Positions 1 to 7,900 of a stretch of 64,000 nt of DNA are shown in pieces. Origin of the DNA: CBDCYS01 sp965224215 (lineage in GTDB: Bacteria > Acidobacteriota > Terriglobia > Bryobacterales > UBA6623). Numbering within the stretch: position 1 is the first letter of the stretch; each line of letters opens with the position of its first letter. The translations under genes were made by a program, and so were the position numbers. The notes under the pieces were generated by a model. The model saw only the letters and a program-made list of their open reading frames with translations, made no database searches and was not told the DNA's origin. Where the stretch lies: NCBI GenBank assembly GCA_965224215.1, contig CBDCYS010000032.1, positions 1 to 64,000 of the forward strand. Direction: 5' to 3'.

Positions 1-91
1 AAAGCTCGCCTTACGGATGGATTGTGGACAGATGTAGTAACCGCTCCCTCGCGGTCGCGGCTCGATGGCGCTCTTGCGGAGAGGCTCGGGG

Positions 92-1116
92 CTAGTTGGC
101 CACCTCGGCTTCTTTCTTCGTGCCGATGTTGACGAATGCTGCCTCGATTTTGTCGTTGACTCCGCCTTCGTAGAATTCTTTCGCGACACGGATGGCGTTC
201 TTGATGGCGGTTGCGATTGGAACTTCCGTGGCAGATGATGCAGACGCCTTTGACACCGAGCAGCGGCGCTCCGCCGTACTCGGAATAGTCGACCCTCTTG
301 CGGAAATCCTCGAATGCGCTCCTCGCCAAAACGTAGCCCATCTTGCGGGTCAGATTGGCTTCCAGCGATTCTCGCAGCATCGACTTGATCGTGTGCACGA
401 GACCTTCGCTGACCTTGAGGGCCACATTGCCGATGAATCCGTCGCAGACGACGACGTCGGCGGGGCCGCTGTAGAGATCGCGCCCCTCGACGTTGCCGAT
501 GAAATTCAGTGGTAGCCGCTTGAGAACCGGGGTCGCCATGCGGGTTTGTTCGTTGCCCTTGGCTCTTCTTCGCCGATCGAGAGCAGCCCAACGCAAGGAT
601 TGTCTCGATGGCACAAGACACGGGAGTAAACCTCTCCATGGTGGCGAATTGCCCCAGCATTTCGGCGCTGCAATCGACGTTGGCTCCGACGTCGATCAGC
701 ACTGCCAATGTTTTCTCCAGTGTCGGGAATACCTGTGCCAGCGCCGGCCGATAGACACCCGGAAGCACGCCCATCACAACCTTGCTCGTCGCCATCACGG
801 CGCCGGTGTTACCGGCTGAGATGAGCCCCTGGGCACGACCCTCGCGGACCGTGCGGGCAGCGACCCGAATGGAGCTGTCCCGTTTTTGGCGCAGCCCCTT
901 GCTGGCGCTGTCTTCCATCGTGATGACTTGACTGGCGTGAACCACCTCGATCGGCAGCCCGGTAGTATTGTGCTTCGCCAGCTCTGATCGGACCGCGTCC
1001 TCGTTTCCGACCAGCATGACGCCGACATCGTACTCGCGCGCGGCGAGTACTGCGCCTTCGACCTCAACGGCTGGCGCCAAGTCCCCACCCATGGCATCGA
1101 CGCTAATGGTGGTCAT
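92..1116 (-). pseudogene. plsX: Phosphate acyltransferase PlsX, frameshifted
   Basis: PlsX makes acyl-phosphate from acyl-ACP for membrane phospholipid synthesis. Starting at ATG 1116 the minus strand reads MTTISVDAMGGDLAP, followed by SAGNTGAVMATSKVV and IDVGANVDC, all PlsX hallmarks. Near 636 one base is missing (ATG GAG AGG where ATG GGA GAG is expected). A second base is missing in the GEEE/KGNEQTRMATP segment near 575. An extra C near 205 shifts the frame again before the C-terminal KNAIRVAKEFYEGG and the final EAEVAN stop at 92. Corrected length is about 340 aa, normal for the family. It follows yceD and rpmF in the classic order. Three separate indels with conserved sequence on both sides look like sequencing or assembly errors, or very recent decay. 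Confidence 0.88.
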
Positions 1117-1221
1117 ATGGCTTACGATTGCGCCCGGGGCGGGCCCGAAATGGTCGCGAGAGTGAAAGCCGGAAGGAAACGCAAGGCGACCGCTTCAATG
1201 TTCCGTTCAGGAGACGGCCGG

Positions 1222-1405
1222 CTAGTCCTTGTCAACTTCGATGACTTCGCGTCCGCAGTACTGGCCGCATTCGGGACAGACGCGATGCGGCGCTTTCTGG
1301 GTTCCGCAATTCGGGCAAAGGGACATCGGTTTGACTTTCAGGAAGTCGTTCGCGCGGCGCTTGCTGGTGCGGGTCTTGGAATGTCGGCGTTTTGGGATTC
1401 GGCAT
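1222..1405 (-). CDS. rpmF: 50S ribosomal protein L32 (one-base frameshift)
   Basis: Ribosomal protein L32 of the large subunit. From ATG 1405 the frame reads MPNPK, and then an A4 run (T4 at 1390-1393 on the plus strand) carries one A too many. Removing it gives RRHSKTRTSKRRAND, then LCPNCGTQKAPHRVCPECG and a stop at 1222, for a 60-aa protein of normal length. Two CxxC pairs form the zinc-ribbon type of L32. It sits between yceD and plsX. Because L32 is needed for normal growth and the single error lies in a homopolymer, a sequence error is more likely than a real mutation. Confidence 0.9.
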
Positions 1406-1414
1406 AACGGTGCT

Positions 1415-1950
1415 CTAGTTCTTCAATTGTATATTGCGGAGCGCGTCCCAACGCGCGTCGCCTTGATCCGGCTGGCAGGAACAGGTTCCAACATTAAGAT
1501 TCTTGCCGCATTGGGAGCAAATGCCCTTGCACTGCTCTCTGCAGAGGCTGCGCATCGGTAGCCACAGCAAGATTTGTTCTCTCCAATACGTCCCTTAGCT
1601 CTACTCCCCGGATCTTCGTAAAAACCGATCTCGGTCTCGGTGCTCCGGATCGAAATATCTTCCTTTTCGGCGATTACGCTCATCGGGGAATAGAACAGGT
1701 CAAAATTCCCGTCGATCTGAGTCAAAGCCGGTTCCAGGCAGCGAGAGCAAATTCCTTCCATGCTGCCATGCACCCGCCCTTGTATGCGAATTGTGCGCGA
1801 ACCGCTGGGATCCAACAGCTCCGCTGCTCCAGCCGCGTTCAAGTCCCCAGGCTGCCGCCAATCGCTGCCAGAGAAATCAATGGCTTCGGCTGGCAGAGTT
1901 TCGTCGAACGCAATCGTTCGGTGTTCAAGGATAGCAACGTCAAAAAGCAC
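1415..1950 (-). pseudogene. yceD: YceD/DUF177 protein, frameshifted near its C-terminus
   Basis: DUF177 family protein, usually encoded just upstream of rpmF; in bacteria and plastids the family is tied to 23S rRNA accumulation. The likely start is GTG 1950 (VLFDVAILEHRTIAFDETLP). The first zinc-binding pair is in GICSRCLEP. Between about 1575 and 1610 the frame is lost, apparently through two small indels. The correct continuation in another frame, LPMRSLCREQCKGIC then QCGKNLN and DARWDALRNIQLKN, runs to a stop at 1415. Corrected length is about 178 aa, as expected. The open frame extends upstream to 2172 but overlaps the esterase and has no family similarity there, so it was not used. Confidence 0.82.
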
Positions 1951-1980
1951 GACCCGAGCCCACCAACCGGCGCAAGTTTG

Positions 1981-1986
1981 ATTATA
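1981..1986 (-). promoter_or_regulatory. Possible -10 box for yceD-rpmF-plsX
   Basis: The minus strand has a perfect TATAAT here, about 30 nt before the proposed GTG start at 1950. The sequence 17 nt upstream (TCACAA) is a poor -35, so this is only a candidate promoter. Confidence 0.3.
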
Positions 1987-2104
1987 GCGGGCGTCGGTCT
2001 CGGTTGTGATCCGAAGCCATTCGTAAAGCGTCTCTACGTTGCGCCGCTGCTGTCGAACTCCCGTGGCGCCGGGCTCGTTAGAGACCTGCGGCCTTTCGCC
2101 CCCG

Positions 2105-3007
2105 CTACCGGCCCAAAAGTTTCGCAAGCACGAAATCCTGCGCACTGGCGAACTGGCTGGACTTAGAAACACCCTCGATCAAGAGGTGGCTTTCGTGTCC
2201 GACTCTGTCGGCTTTTTCCTTCATCTTCACGCCATACACGGGATGGTGAATTCCGTGACTGGCGTCTTCGGACGGGAGCTTCATGTTGTTTCCGTAGGTC
2301 ATCAACAGTGGCGGGTCGTCCGCTGTCAGATGGTTGTAGGGAGAGAATTCCACATAGAGGTCACGGTACTTCTCGTAGTTCTTGAGCGCGCCTTCGATCG
2401 TCTTCTCGCCGACGGCCATGTTGATCATGCGGTGCGTGAGCACATTGGGTCCCAACCAGGGCTCGATGACTTTCGGATCGATCGATGTTTGCCCAACCCG
2501 AACTGCCGCAGCGGTAACGCGAGTCGATTCTCGGAGCACGGGGTCATCCGAGTGGGGGTCGGCCAGGTCGTCATGCAACAAGATCCACATCGACGTGCAG
2601 GCTCCGGCACTGCCGCCGGTGAGAACGATTCTCGTTTTATCGATGTTCCATTCCACGGCTTTCGATCGAATGAATTGAATGGCCCGCACCGCATCATGGA
2701 CCGGCGCCGGCAGCGGAACTTCGCCGGTCAAACGATAGTTGATCGCCGCATACGAGATGCCCTTTTCCAGGTAGGGCCGGAAGTTTTCCGCAGGCTGTTT
2801 CTTGTCGCCTCCCGTCCAGCCCCCGCCGTGAATGTAGACAAGCAAAGGGCGCGGCCCGTCACCTTCGGCCTTCCAAAAGTCCAACACGTTCATGGCGTGA
2901 GGCCCGTAGGAAACGTTGGCGATGGTGGGCGCCGGGCCGGCGTCATCGGCGGCGAGGCCGCAAGTGACGGCGAGTAGTGCGAGCGAGAGGGCGGCTAGCG
3001 GTTTCAT
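2105..3007 (-). CDS. Secreted alpha/beta-hydrolase (carboxylesterase/BD-FAE type)
   Basis: A 300-aa alpha/beta-hydrolase, probably an esterase exported to the periplasm. ATG 3007 is chosen because it begins a signal peptide (residues 1-20, MKPLAALSLALLAVTCGLAA); the open frame extends further up but overlaps hemQ. The oxyanion-hole motif HGGGW is at 60-64 and the nucleophile elbow GGSAG, with Ser133, at 131-135. Candidate acid and base residues lie in the DDPPLL and HGIHHPV segments (about 230-256). This layout fits the BD-FAE/feruloyl-esterase and hormone-sensitive-lipase-like families. The substrate cannot be told from sequence. It lies 58 bp downstream of hemQ on the same strand and may be co-transcribed, without an obvious functional link. 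Confidence 0.8.
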   Translation of the reverse strand: MKPLAALSLALLAVTCGLAADDAGPAPTIANVSYGPHAMNVLDFWKAEGDGPRPLLVYIHGGGWTGGDKKQPAENFRPYLEKGISYAAINYRLTGEVPLPAPVHDAVRAIQFIRSKAVEWNIDKTRIVLTGGSAGACTSMWILLHDDLADPHSDDPVLRESTRVTAAAVRVGQTSIDPKVIEPWLGPNVLTHRMINMAVGEKTIEGALKNYEKYRDLYVEFSPYNHLTADDPPLLMTYGNNMKLPSEDASHGIHHPVYGVKMKEKADRVGHESHLLIEGVSKSSQFASAQDFVLAKLLGR

Positions 3008-3065
3008 AGGACAGTCGTTATAGGTCGTGTGCGTCGTTTCGTTTTGGGTTAGAGGCGTACCAACA

Positions 3066-3971
3066 TCAGGACTCCGCCGGAGGCGTATAAGGAGGTTGCT
3101 CGCCACGAAGAAAAGTTCCCAGCTCGGAAGCCTCGAATCGCAAACTGATATAGAACGTTCCGAACAGGGCGTAGAGTGAGCTTGCTTCGTCAAAGCGCAT
3201 TTCGTAGATCAGTTTCTTGAAGACGAGCGGGTCGGGGGCAAACAAGTCGACTCCCCATTCCCAGTCATCGAAGCCGATCGAGCCCGAAATAATCTGCTTC
3301 ACTTTGCCGGCGTAGCGCCGTCCGATCATGCCGTGGTCGCGCATCATGCGGCGGCGGTCGCCAATCGGAACGTCATACCAATTGTTCTTCTCGCCGCGCT
3401 TTTTGTCCATCGGATAAAAGCACAAGTAGCGATGCGGCGGAATTTTAGGCCACAGGCGCGGAGCCATCGCCTGGCTCTGCTCTTCGAGCTTGGCCGCCTC
3501 GGCGGCAAGCCACTCCGGACTGCCCGGCGCGACACCTTGCTCGACAAGCGATTCATATAGCTGGACCGACGACTCGTAAAGCCCCATCTCCACGACCGAG
3601 ACGTAGGACGTGGTCTGCTCGAGGTAGTCGTAGAGCTTGAGTTGCGACAACTTCAGCTCGGCTTCGTTGAGCGCATCGAAGGAGCGCCGAAAGTGAACCA
3701 GGACCAGATCGCCCTTGTGTCCTAGCTGCGAGAACAGCGCGCTTCCGCCTTCCTCGTGCTTTTCCATCTCGGCGAAGACGGCGGTGGCTTCATCAACGAT
3801 TCCTTGTTGGTCGGCATCGGCGAGTGCCTTCCACTGCGGCCAGCGGACGCGGAACATTTGATGCAGCAGGCTCGATCCGTCCATCGTCAGCGGGACGGCA
3901 GGCGGAGCGCTTGGCTGGGCTGCGGCGTGGCCGTGCGCGTGAGGTGGAGTAGCGGTTGCGTGAGTGCTCAT
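3066..3971 (-). CDS. hemQ: Coproheme decarboxylase HemQ (chlorite-dismutase fold)
   Basis: HemQ/ChdC oxidises the two propionates of coproheme III with peroxide to make haem b, the last step of the coproporphyrin-dependent pathway. The 301-aa protein has the HemQ core: FYPMDKKRGEKNNWY, where Tyr186 matches the reactive tyrosine, and RDHGMIGRRYAGKV, where His213 fits the proximal haem ligand. SGSIGFDDWEWGVDLFA and IYEMRFDEASSLYA follow. The first 30 residues are rich in His, Ala and Pro, are not conserved in the family and are probably disordered. ATG 3971 is the first start in frame. True chlorite dismutases lack the YPM(D/S)KKR pattern, so HemQ is preferred. Confidence 0.9.
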   Translation of the reverse strand: MSTHATATPPHAHGHAAAQPSAPPAVPLTMDGSSLLHQMFRVRWPQWKALADADQQGIVDEATAVFAEMEKHEEGGSALFSQLGHKGDLVLVHFRRSFDALNEAELKLSQLKLYDYLEQTTSYVSVVEMGLYESSVQLYESLVEQGVAPGSPEWLAAEAAKLEEQSQAMAPRLWPKIPPHRYLCFYPMDKKRGEKNNWYDVPIGDRRRMMRDHGMIGRRYAGKVKQIISGSIGFDDWEWGVDLFAPDPLVFKKLIYEMRFDEASSLYALFGTFYISLRFEASELGTFLRGEQPPYTPPAES

Positions 3972-4121
3972 GGGTGCGGGGTGATTGTCTCCTCCAATCT
4001 ATCAAACCACGGACATTATCAAATCACTCTCGGTCGGCCACCCGGAATCCCGGCCAATCTCGGTGCAATTGCTTGCTGGACCTACAATAGGACGTCGCGT
4101 CTACGAGTAATCGAATTCCAT

Positions 4122-4155
4122 TGTTCGTCGCATGAAAGTGTTCGTCGCATGAAAG
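4122..4155 (+). repeat. 17-bp tandem duplication spanning the patatin start
   Basis: The unit TGTTCGTCGCATGAAAG occurs twice head to tail (4122-4138 and 4139-4155). Each copy contains an ATG. The first ATG (4132) opens a six-codon frame, MKVFVA, whose TGA (4150-4152) overlaps the ATG of the patatin gene (4149). Confidence 0.9.
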
Positions 4156-4967
4156 CACTCGTTCTATCGGGAGGCGCGGGCTTCGGCGCTTATCAGGTCG
4201 GTGCTTGGCAAGCGCTGCAAGAAGCGGGCTGGGAGCCCGACATCGTCGTCGGCGCATCGATCGGCGCCATCAACGGCTTCGCGATCAGTCGTGGCGCCAG
4301 CCTCCCGGACCTGAGGGAAATCTGGCTCGATCTTCCCGCGGCTATCCATGCCGCGCAAGGAAAGCGAAAGCTGCTGCCGATCTGGGGTGAGGCGGCCTTA
4401 TTTCGAGACTGGGTTTACGTCGTGGCGCGCGGGTTTGCTCAGCGCCCCGTGGTCCGGGACTTGCGGATCACCCTCACCCATTTGCCCAGTTGCGGCATTC
4501 GCGTTGCGCGTGGAAGAGAGATCACGGAGAAGCATCTGCTGGCTTCCTGCTCGCTTTTCGGCGTCTTGCCGCCTATCTTCGTGGATGGCGGCTACCACAT
4601 GGACGGAGGGACATTCTGCCGTTTGCCCCTTCGTCAGGCGCTTCTGCCAGACGTCGCGGAGATCGTGGCGGTAGACGTTCTCGCGGTGCCTTCCAGCATT
4701 GCGCTTCGCAGGCTGGTTCGCGGGGCGGCTCGCGCCCGCAATGTCCTGCGGCGTGAGCGGCCCGAACCCAGCGACGAAGATTTGTCTGGAGTACGTTTGC
4801 TTCGCATCGGCCACCCTCAGCCACTGGGCACGACGCGGCAATGCTTTGAGTGGGACCGGAAGCACTGGGAGGGGTTGATTGAAACTGGCTATCGCGACAC
4901 TGTGCGCCAGATCGGCTCAAGCTTGTTGGTTGAGCTTGGGCGCCGCGAGATGGTTGTGGCGGATTAG
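4149..4967 (+). CDS. Patatin-like phospholipase
   Basis: A 272-aa serine acyl hydrolase of the patatin/RssA type, expected to act on lipid ester bonds. The N-terminus MKALVLSGGAGFGAYQVG carries the glycine-rich oxyanion loop; GASIG (35-39) holds the nucleophile Ser37; the catalytic Asp is probably in MDGGT (Asp152), with a second DGG just before it. ATG 4149 is chosen because the glycine-rich loop starts there; the open frame upstream has no patatin similarity and crosses hemQ. No signal peptide or membrane segment is seen, so it is probably cytoplasmic. It ends 4 bp inside the convergent metallophosphoesterase gene. Confidence 0.86.
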   Translation: MKALVLSGGAGFGAYQVGAWQALQEAGWEPDIVVGASIGAINGFAISRGASLPDLREIWLDLPAAIHAAQGKRKLLPIWGEAALFRDWVYVVARGFAQRPVVRDLRITLTHLPSCGIRVARGREITEKHLLASCSLFGVLPPIFVDGGYHMDGGTFCRLPLRQALLPDVAEIVAVDVLAVPSSIALRRLVRGAARARNVLRRERPEPSDEDLSGVRLLRIGHPQPLGTTRQCFEWDRKHWEGLIETGYRDTVRQIGSSLLVELGRREMVVAD

Positions 4968-5938
4968 TTGGGTGCGCTTGGGGTTGTGAGAAGCTGCTCG
5001 CCCTCTCGCTGACGAGTCGCTCGCGCGCGGGGCTCTGTTTCAATCACGAGCAGGCTAATCTCTGGCGGAACCAAGAATCGCACGGGCAGGATGCTGGTTC
5101 CTAGGCCGCTGCTGACAAACAGGTGACGGCCATCCTCGACAATGTGGCCTGCCGCGTAGCGCCGTCCGTAAGACGACGGGACGATCAGCGGACCGAAGAA
5201 CGGAACACGCACTTGACCGCCATGCGTGTGGCCAGTGATAAGGAGATTCACTCGAGGCGGAACATCAGGGAAAAGATCGGGATTATGCGTAATTGCAACG
5301 ATGGCTGAATCCTCTGGCACGCCCCGAAAAGCGCGAGTGATATCAGGGCGTCCCTCCCATAGATCGTCGATTCCCGCCAGCCAGAACTCATCGGAGCCAC
5401 GCCGGATGCGCACCGAGCTGTCCTCCAAGACCTGGATACCATGATGCTCGAGAGCAGTTTGCACCAACTCGGCGTCGAGCCACAAGTCATGGTTGCCGAG
5501 TACCGCCCAAACGCCCAGCGGAGCGCGCAATTCGGCGAGAACGGGCGCCAATTTGTTGGGAGGCACGAACTTGCCTCCTACCACGACGTCAATGACGTAG
5601 TCGCCGAGCAGCACGATGATGTCGGGGTTCGATTGATTCGTCAGCGCGACAATTTGCTCGAGCTTGTCGAGTCCGTTGAATGGTGAGCCGACATGGATGT
5701 CCGCTAACGCGGCGATTCGCAAGCCCGCCAGATTCTCAGGCCAGTTGGGGATTTCCAGGCGGTGCTCGCGCAACTGGAAACTGCTTGGCTCCAGCCAGAA
5801 CGCCCAGGCCCCAAGGACAGCGAAAACCACGACCGCGACGACAAAGATCTTCCTGAGGTAGCGGTTGCGTCTTGACGGTGGAGTGCCGCTCTCGAACGGC
5901 ACTTGATAATCGGGGACCTCTGCTGGCGGAGTCAACGT
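4964..5938 (-). CDS. Membrane-anchored metallophosphoesterase (YaeI/YkuE type)
   Basis: A calcineurin-like phosphoesterase of about 324 aa. One N-terminal membrane segment (KIFVVAVVVFAVLGAWAFW) is followed by the metal-binding motifs in order: ADIHVG (D-x-H), LLGDYV (GD), LGNHDLW (GNHD), AITHNPD and TGHTHGG. This order and the membrane anchor match YaeI/YkuE phosphodiesterases, which act on lipid-A-type or phospholipid substrates; the substrate here is unknown. No ATG fits: the options are TTG 5938 (used) or GTG 5902, because the peptidase gene upstream stops at 5950. The 11-bp gap to that gene suggests co-transcription. Confidence 0.82.
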   Translation of the reverse strand, partial: TLTPPAEVPDYQVPFESGTPPSRRNRYLRKIFVVAVVVFAVLGAWAFWLEPSSFQLREHRLEIPNWPENLAGLRIAALADIHVGSPFNGLDKLEQIVALTNQSNPDIIVLLGDYVIDVVVGGKFVPPNKLAPVLAELRAPLGVWAVLGNHDLWLDAELVQTALEHHGIQVLEDSSVRIRRGSDEFWLAGIDDLWEGRPDITRAFRGVPEDSAIVAITHNPDLFPDVPPRVNLLITGHTHGGQVRVPFFGPLIVPSSYGRRYAAGHIVEDGRHLFVSSGLGTSILPVRFLVPPEISLLVIETEPRARATRQREGEQLLTTPSAPN

Positions 5939-5949
5939 GAAGGCCCGTG

Positions 5950-7125
5950 CTAGACGTGTATCCTTACGATCTCGGTTTGCACCCTGCCGGTCGGCCCGGC
6001 GTCGTCCTCGGAGACGTAACAGTCGATTTCGGTCCGCACCCCAAACTTCGGAAGGTAGACGCCCGGCTCGATCGAAAAGCAAGTGCGCGGGATGATGGGA
6101 CGCTCGTCCCGCGTTTCGAGATTGTCGATGTTGGCGCCGTTGCCGTGAACTTCCTTGCCGATGGAATGACCCGTGCGGTGGACGAAGGCCTCGCCGAATC
6201 CCTTCGCCGAAATGAAGCTCCGAGTCACGTCATCGAGCTGGAAGGCTGGGTACGGCTCTCCGGAACGGATGGCCGCTCGCGCCGCCTCGATCGCCGCATC
6301 GCGCCCGCCTCGAACCACTTCGAACACGTTTTGGATGTCGCTGGGGATTTGCTCGCCGACAAAGCCTGTCCAGGTGATGTCGTAGTAGACCGAACGCGGC
6401 TGATCCAGCTTCGCCCAGAGATCGATCAGAACGAAATCGCCCGCTTGAATGAGCACGCTCTGCTCCTGGGTCGGAGCGTAGTGCGGGTTGCCGCTGTTGG
6501 CATTGACCGCGACGATCGGGCCGTCAGCGGCGATGACGCCGCGATCGGCGAAGCGCTTGCGAATGAAATCCGCGATCGTTAGTTCTTGGACGGATCCGGC
6601 GGCGCTAACCTGGCGGCCGATCTCGGCGAAAGCTTCGGCCAAAGTCTCGTCCACGCGCCGGCCGGCTTCGTAGTGGGACTCAAGCTGATCGGCTGACCAC
6701 CGCGCTTCGAAATACTGTACGAGTGACGCTGAGCTAGCGACCTCTTTTCCAAATGATCGAACCAAGTCTACGGTACCGCCGTCGACCAGCGACACGTAGG
6801 GAATCATGCAGTTGGGCGAGTACTGCATGGCGACCTTGGACGCGCTGCGCAGAATGCTTTTCAAATGCTTATGCTGCTCAGACCACGCCGAGTAGCGCAG
6901 CCGCTCGCCTGGGAGCGAGTCGAGCTTCCCGTCTTCGATGCAGTGGACGAGCTTAACTGGGTCGCCGTGCGCGGGAATCCAGTAATACCAGCGTCTGGAG
7001 ACGTGTCCCGCCGCCTCCAATCCGAGGACGTGGTAGGCAATCGGGTCCCGCAGATGGTGGTCGAAAAACAGCCAGCCATCGAGTTGCTCCGTGCGGAGTT
7101 GTTCTTGGATTTCTGTTAGGTTCAT
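5950..7125 (-). CDS. M24-family metallopeptidase (Xaa-Pro aminopeptidase-like)
   Basis: A 391-aa pita-bread-fold peptidase. An N-terminal creatinase/prolidase-like domain (about 1-150) precedes the M24 catalytic domain. The five metal ligands are visible in order: Asp in VLIDLWA, Asp in YYDITWTG, His in HRTGHSIG, Glu in FSIEPGVY and Glu in VRTEIDCY. Members remove N-terminal residues next to proline or cleave dipeptides; the exact substrate is unknown. There is no signal peptide, so it should be cytoplasmic. ATG 7125 starts MNLTEIQEQLR, typical of the family. The metallophosphoesterase follows 11 bp downstream. Confidence 0.86.
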   Translation of the reverse strand: MNLTEIQEQLRTEQLDGWLFFDHHLRDPIAYHVLGLEAAGHVSRRWYYWIPAHGDPVKLVHCIEDGKLDSLPGERLRYSAWSEQHKHLKSILRSASKVAMQYSPNCMIPYVSLVDGGTVDLVRSFGKEVASSASLVQYFEARWSADQLESHYEAGRRVDETLAEAFAEIGRQVSAAGSVQELTIADFIRKRFADRGVIAADGPIVAVNANSGNPHYAPTQEQSVLIQAGDFVLIDLWAKLDQPRSVYYDITWTGFVGEQIPSDIQNVFEVVRGGRDAAIEAARAAIRSGEPYPAFQLDDVTRSFISAKGFGEAFVHRTGHSIGKEVHGNGANIDNLETRDERPIIPRTCFSIEPGVYLPKFGVRTEIDCYVSEDDAGPTGRVQTEIVRIHV

Positions 7126-7212
7126 AGAGGTGGATAGCTTACAAGCCGCGCCAAGTATTCAAGGTAGCAGGGGTAGAGCACCTTCTGCGGACAACGGTTC
7201 ATGACCCAAACC

Positions 7213-7243
7213 AATCAGGGCCCCAGCCACAAGTGCGGGGTCG
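7213..7243. repeat. REP-like palindrome, CAGGGCCCC...GGGGTCG variant
   Basis: AATCAGGGCCCC, a loop with CACAAG, then TGCGGGGTCG. It belongs to the palindrome family also found at 43125, 43170, 63042 and in reverse orientation at 21883, 33918 and 54832. It sits between the M24 peptidase and DUF167 genes. Confidence 0.65.
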
Positions 7244-7361
7244 TGGCACCCAACGTGAATCGAAGGAGATGTTTGAGTCGCTTCAGTGGGGTGCGCCATG
7301 AAAAATGAGCGAAAACGCGACGTGTTTGTTCAGCGTTCGGTGCGGGGTGGTGACGGACCGG

Positions 7362-7691
7362 TCACTTGTTTTCCGGGTTCTGAATTGCGCTCTGGGTTCT
7401 GAATCGGTCTTCGACTTCAGTTATCGAGAGCCCTATCACTTCAATCACCTTTTGACGGCTCGTCGCACCGCGAACGATGCGGATCGACGCGCGAGGGACA
7501 TGCAGCAGTTTCGCCAGGAACTCGAGGCACGCCTTATTGGCTTTGCCATCTACGGGTGGTGCGGTCAGGGCGATCTTCCAGCCGCTTTCGGTCTCGCCGA
7601 CGACGCGGTCTTTCGAAGCGTTCGGCTGGACCCGGAGTGAGATTCGGGTCTTTGTCCCTGACGGTGCGCCCAGGTGTCGTTGGGGTTTCAT
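7362..7691 (-). CDS. DUF167/YggU family protein
   Basis: A 109-aa protein of the small, widespread DUF167 (UPF0235, YggU) family, whose function is not settled. The diagnostic core is present: RVQPNASKDRVVGE, then TAPPVDGKANKACLEFLAKLL, then IVRGATSRQKVIEV. ATG 7691 (MKPQRHLGAPSGTKTRISL) gives normal length; the open frame reaches 7829 but that extension is not conserved. It lies alone between the peptidase and the divergently oriented sugar dehydrogenase, with about 210 bp between its start and the start of that gene. Confidence 0.8.
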   Translation of the reverse strand: MKPQRHLGAPSGTKTRISLRVQPNASKDRVVGETESGWKIALTAPPVDGKANKACLEFLAKLLHVPRASIRIVRGATSRQKVIEVIGLSITEVEDRFRTQSAIQNPENK

Positions 7692-7900
7692 CGCCGGGCC
7701 CGGATTTCTCGCCGCCGCTAACTGGGCCGGCACAAGGCAGCAGGCCGCGGCTTCGTTGCGGCATCGCTGGACGGCTGGAACCTTCGCTTGCGTTCCCGCC
7801 TCTATATCGACCAGGATATACTTCACCACTTTGCCCTGGATACATCGTGTCGCTGATCATCTGTCTTGATTCAACTTATGGCTCAACTTGGAGAAATCGT

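Noticed and set aside
2039..2977. 312-codon plus-strand frame over the esterase gene
   Set aside because: Shadow of the esterase; no family features.
7556..7900. Upstream extension of the sugar dehydrogenase frame
   Set aside because: Arginine/proline-rich, overlaps DUF167, and a signal peptide with a ribosome site starts at 7901.
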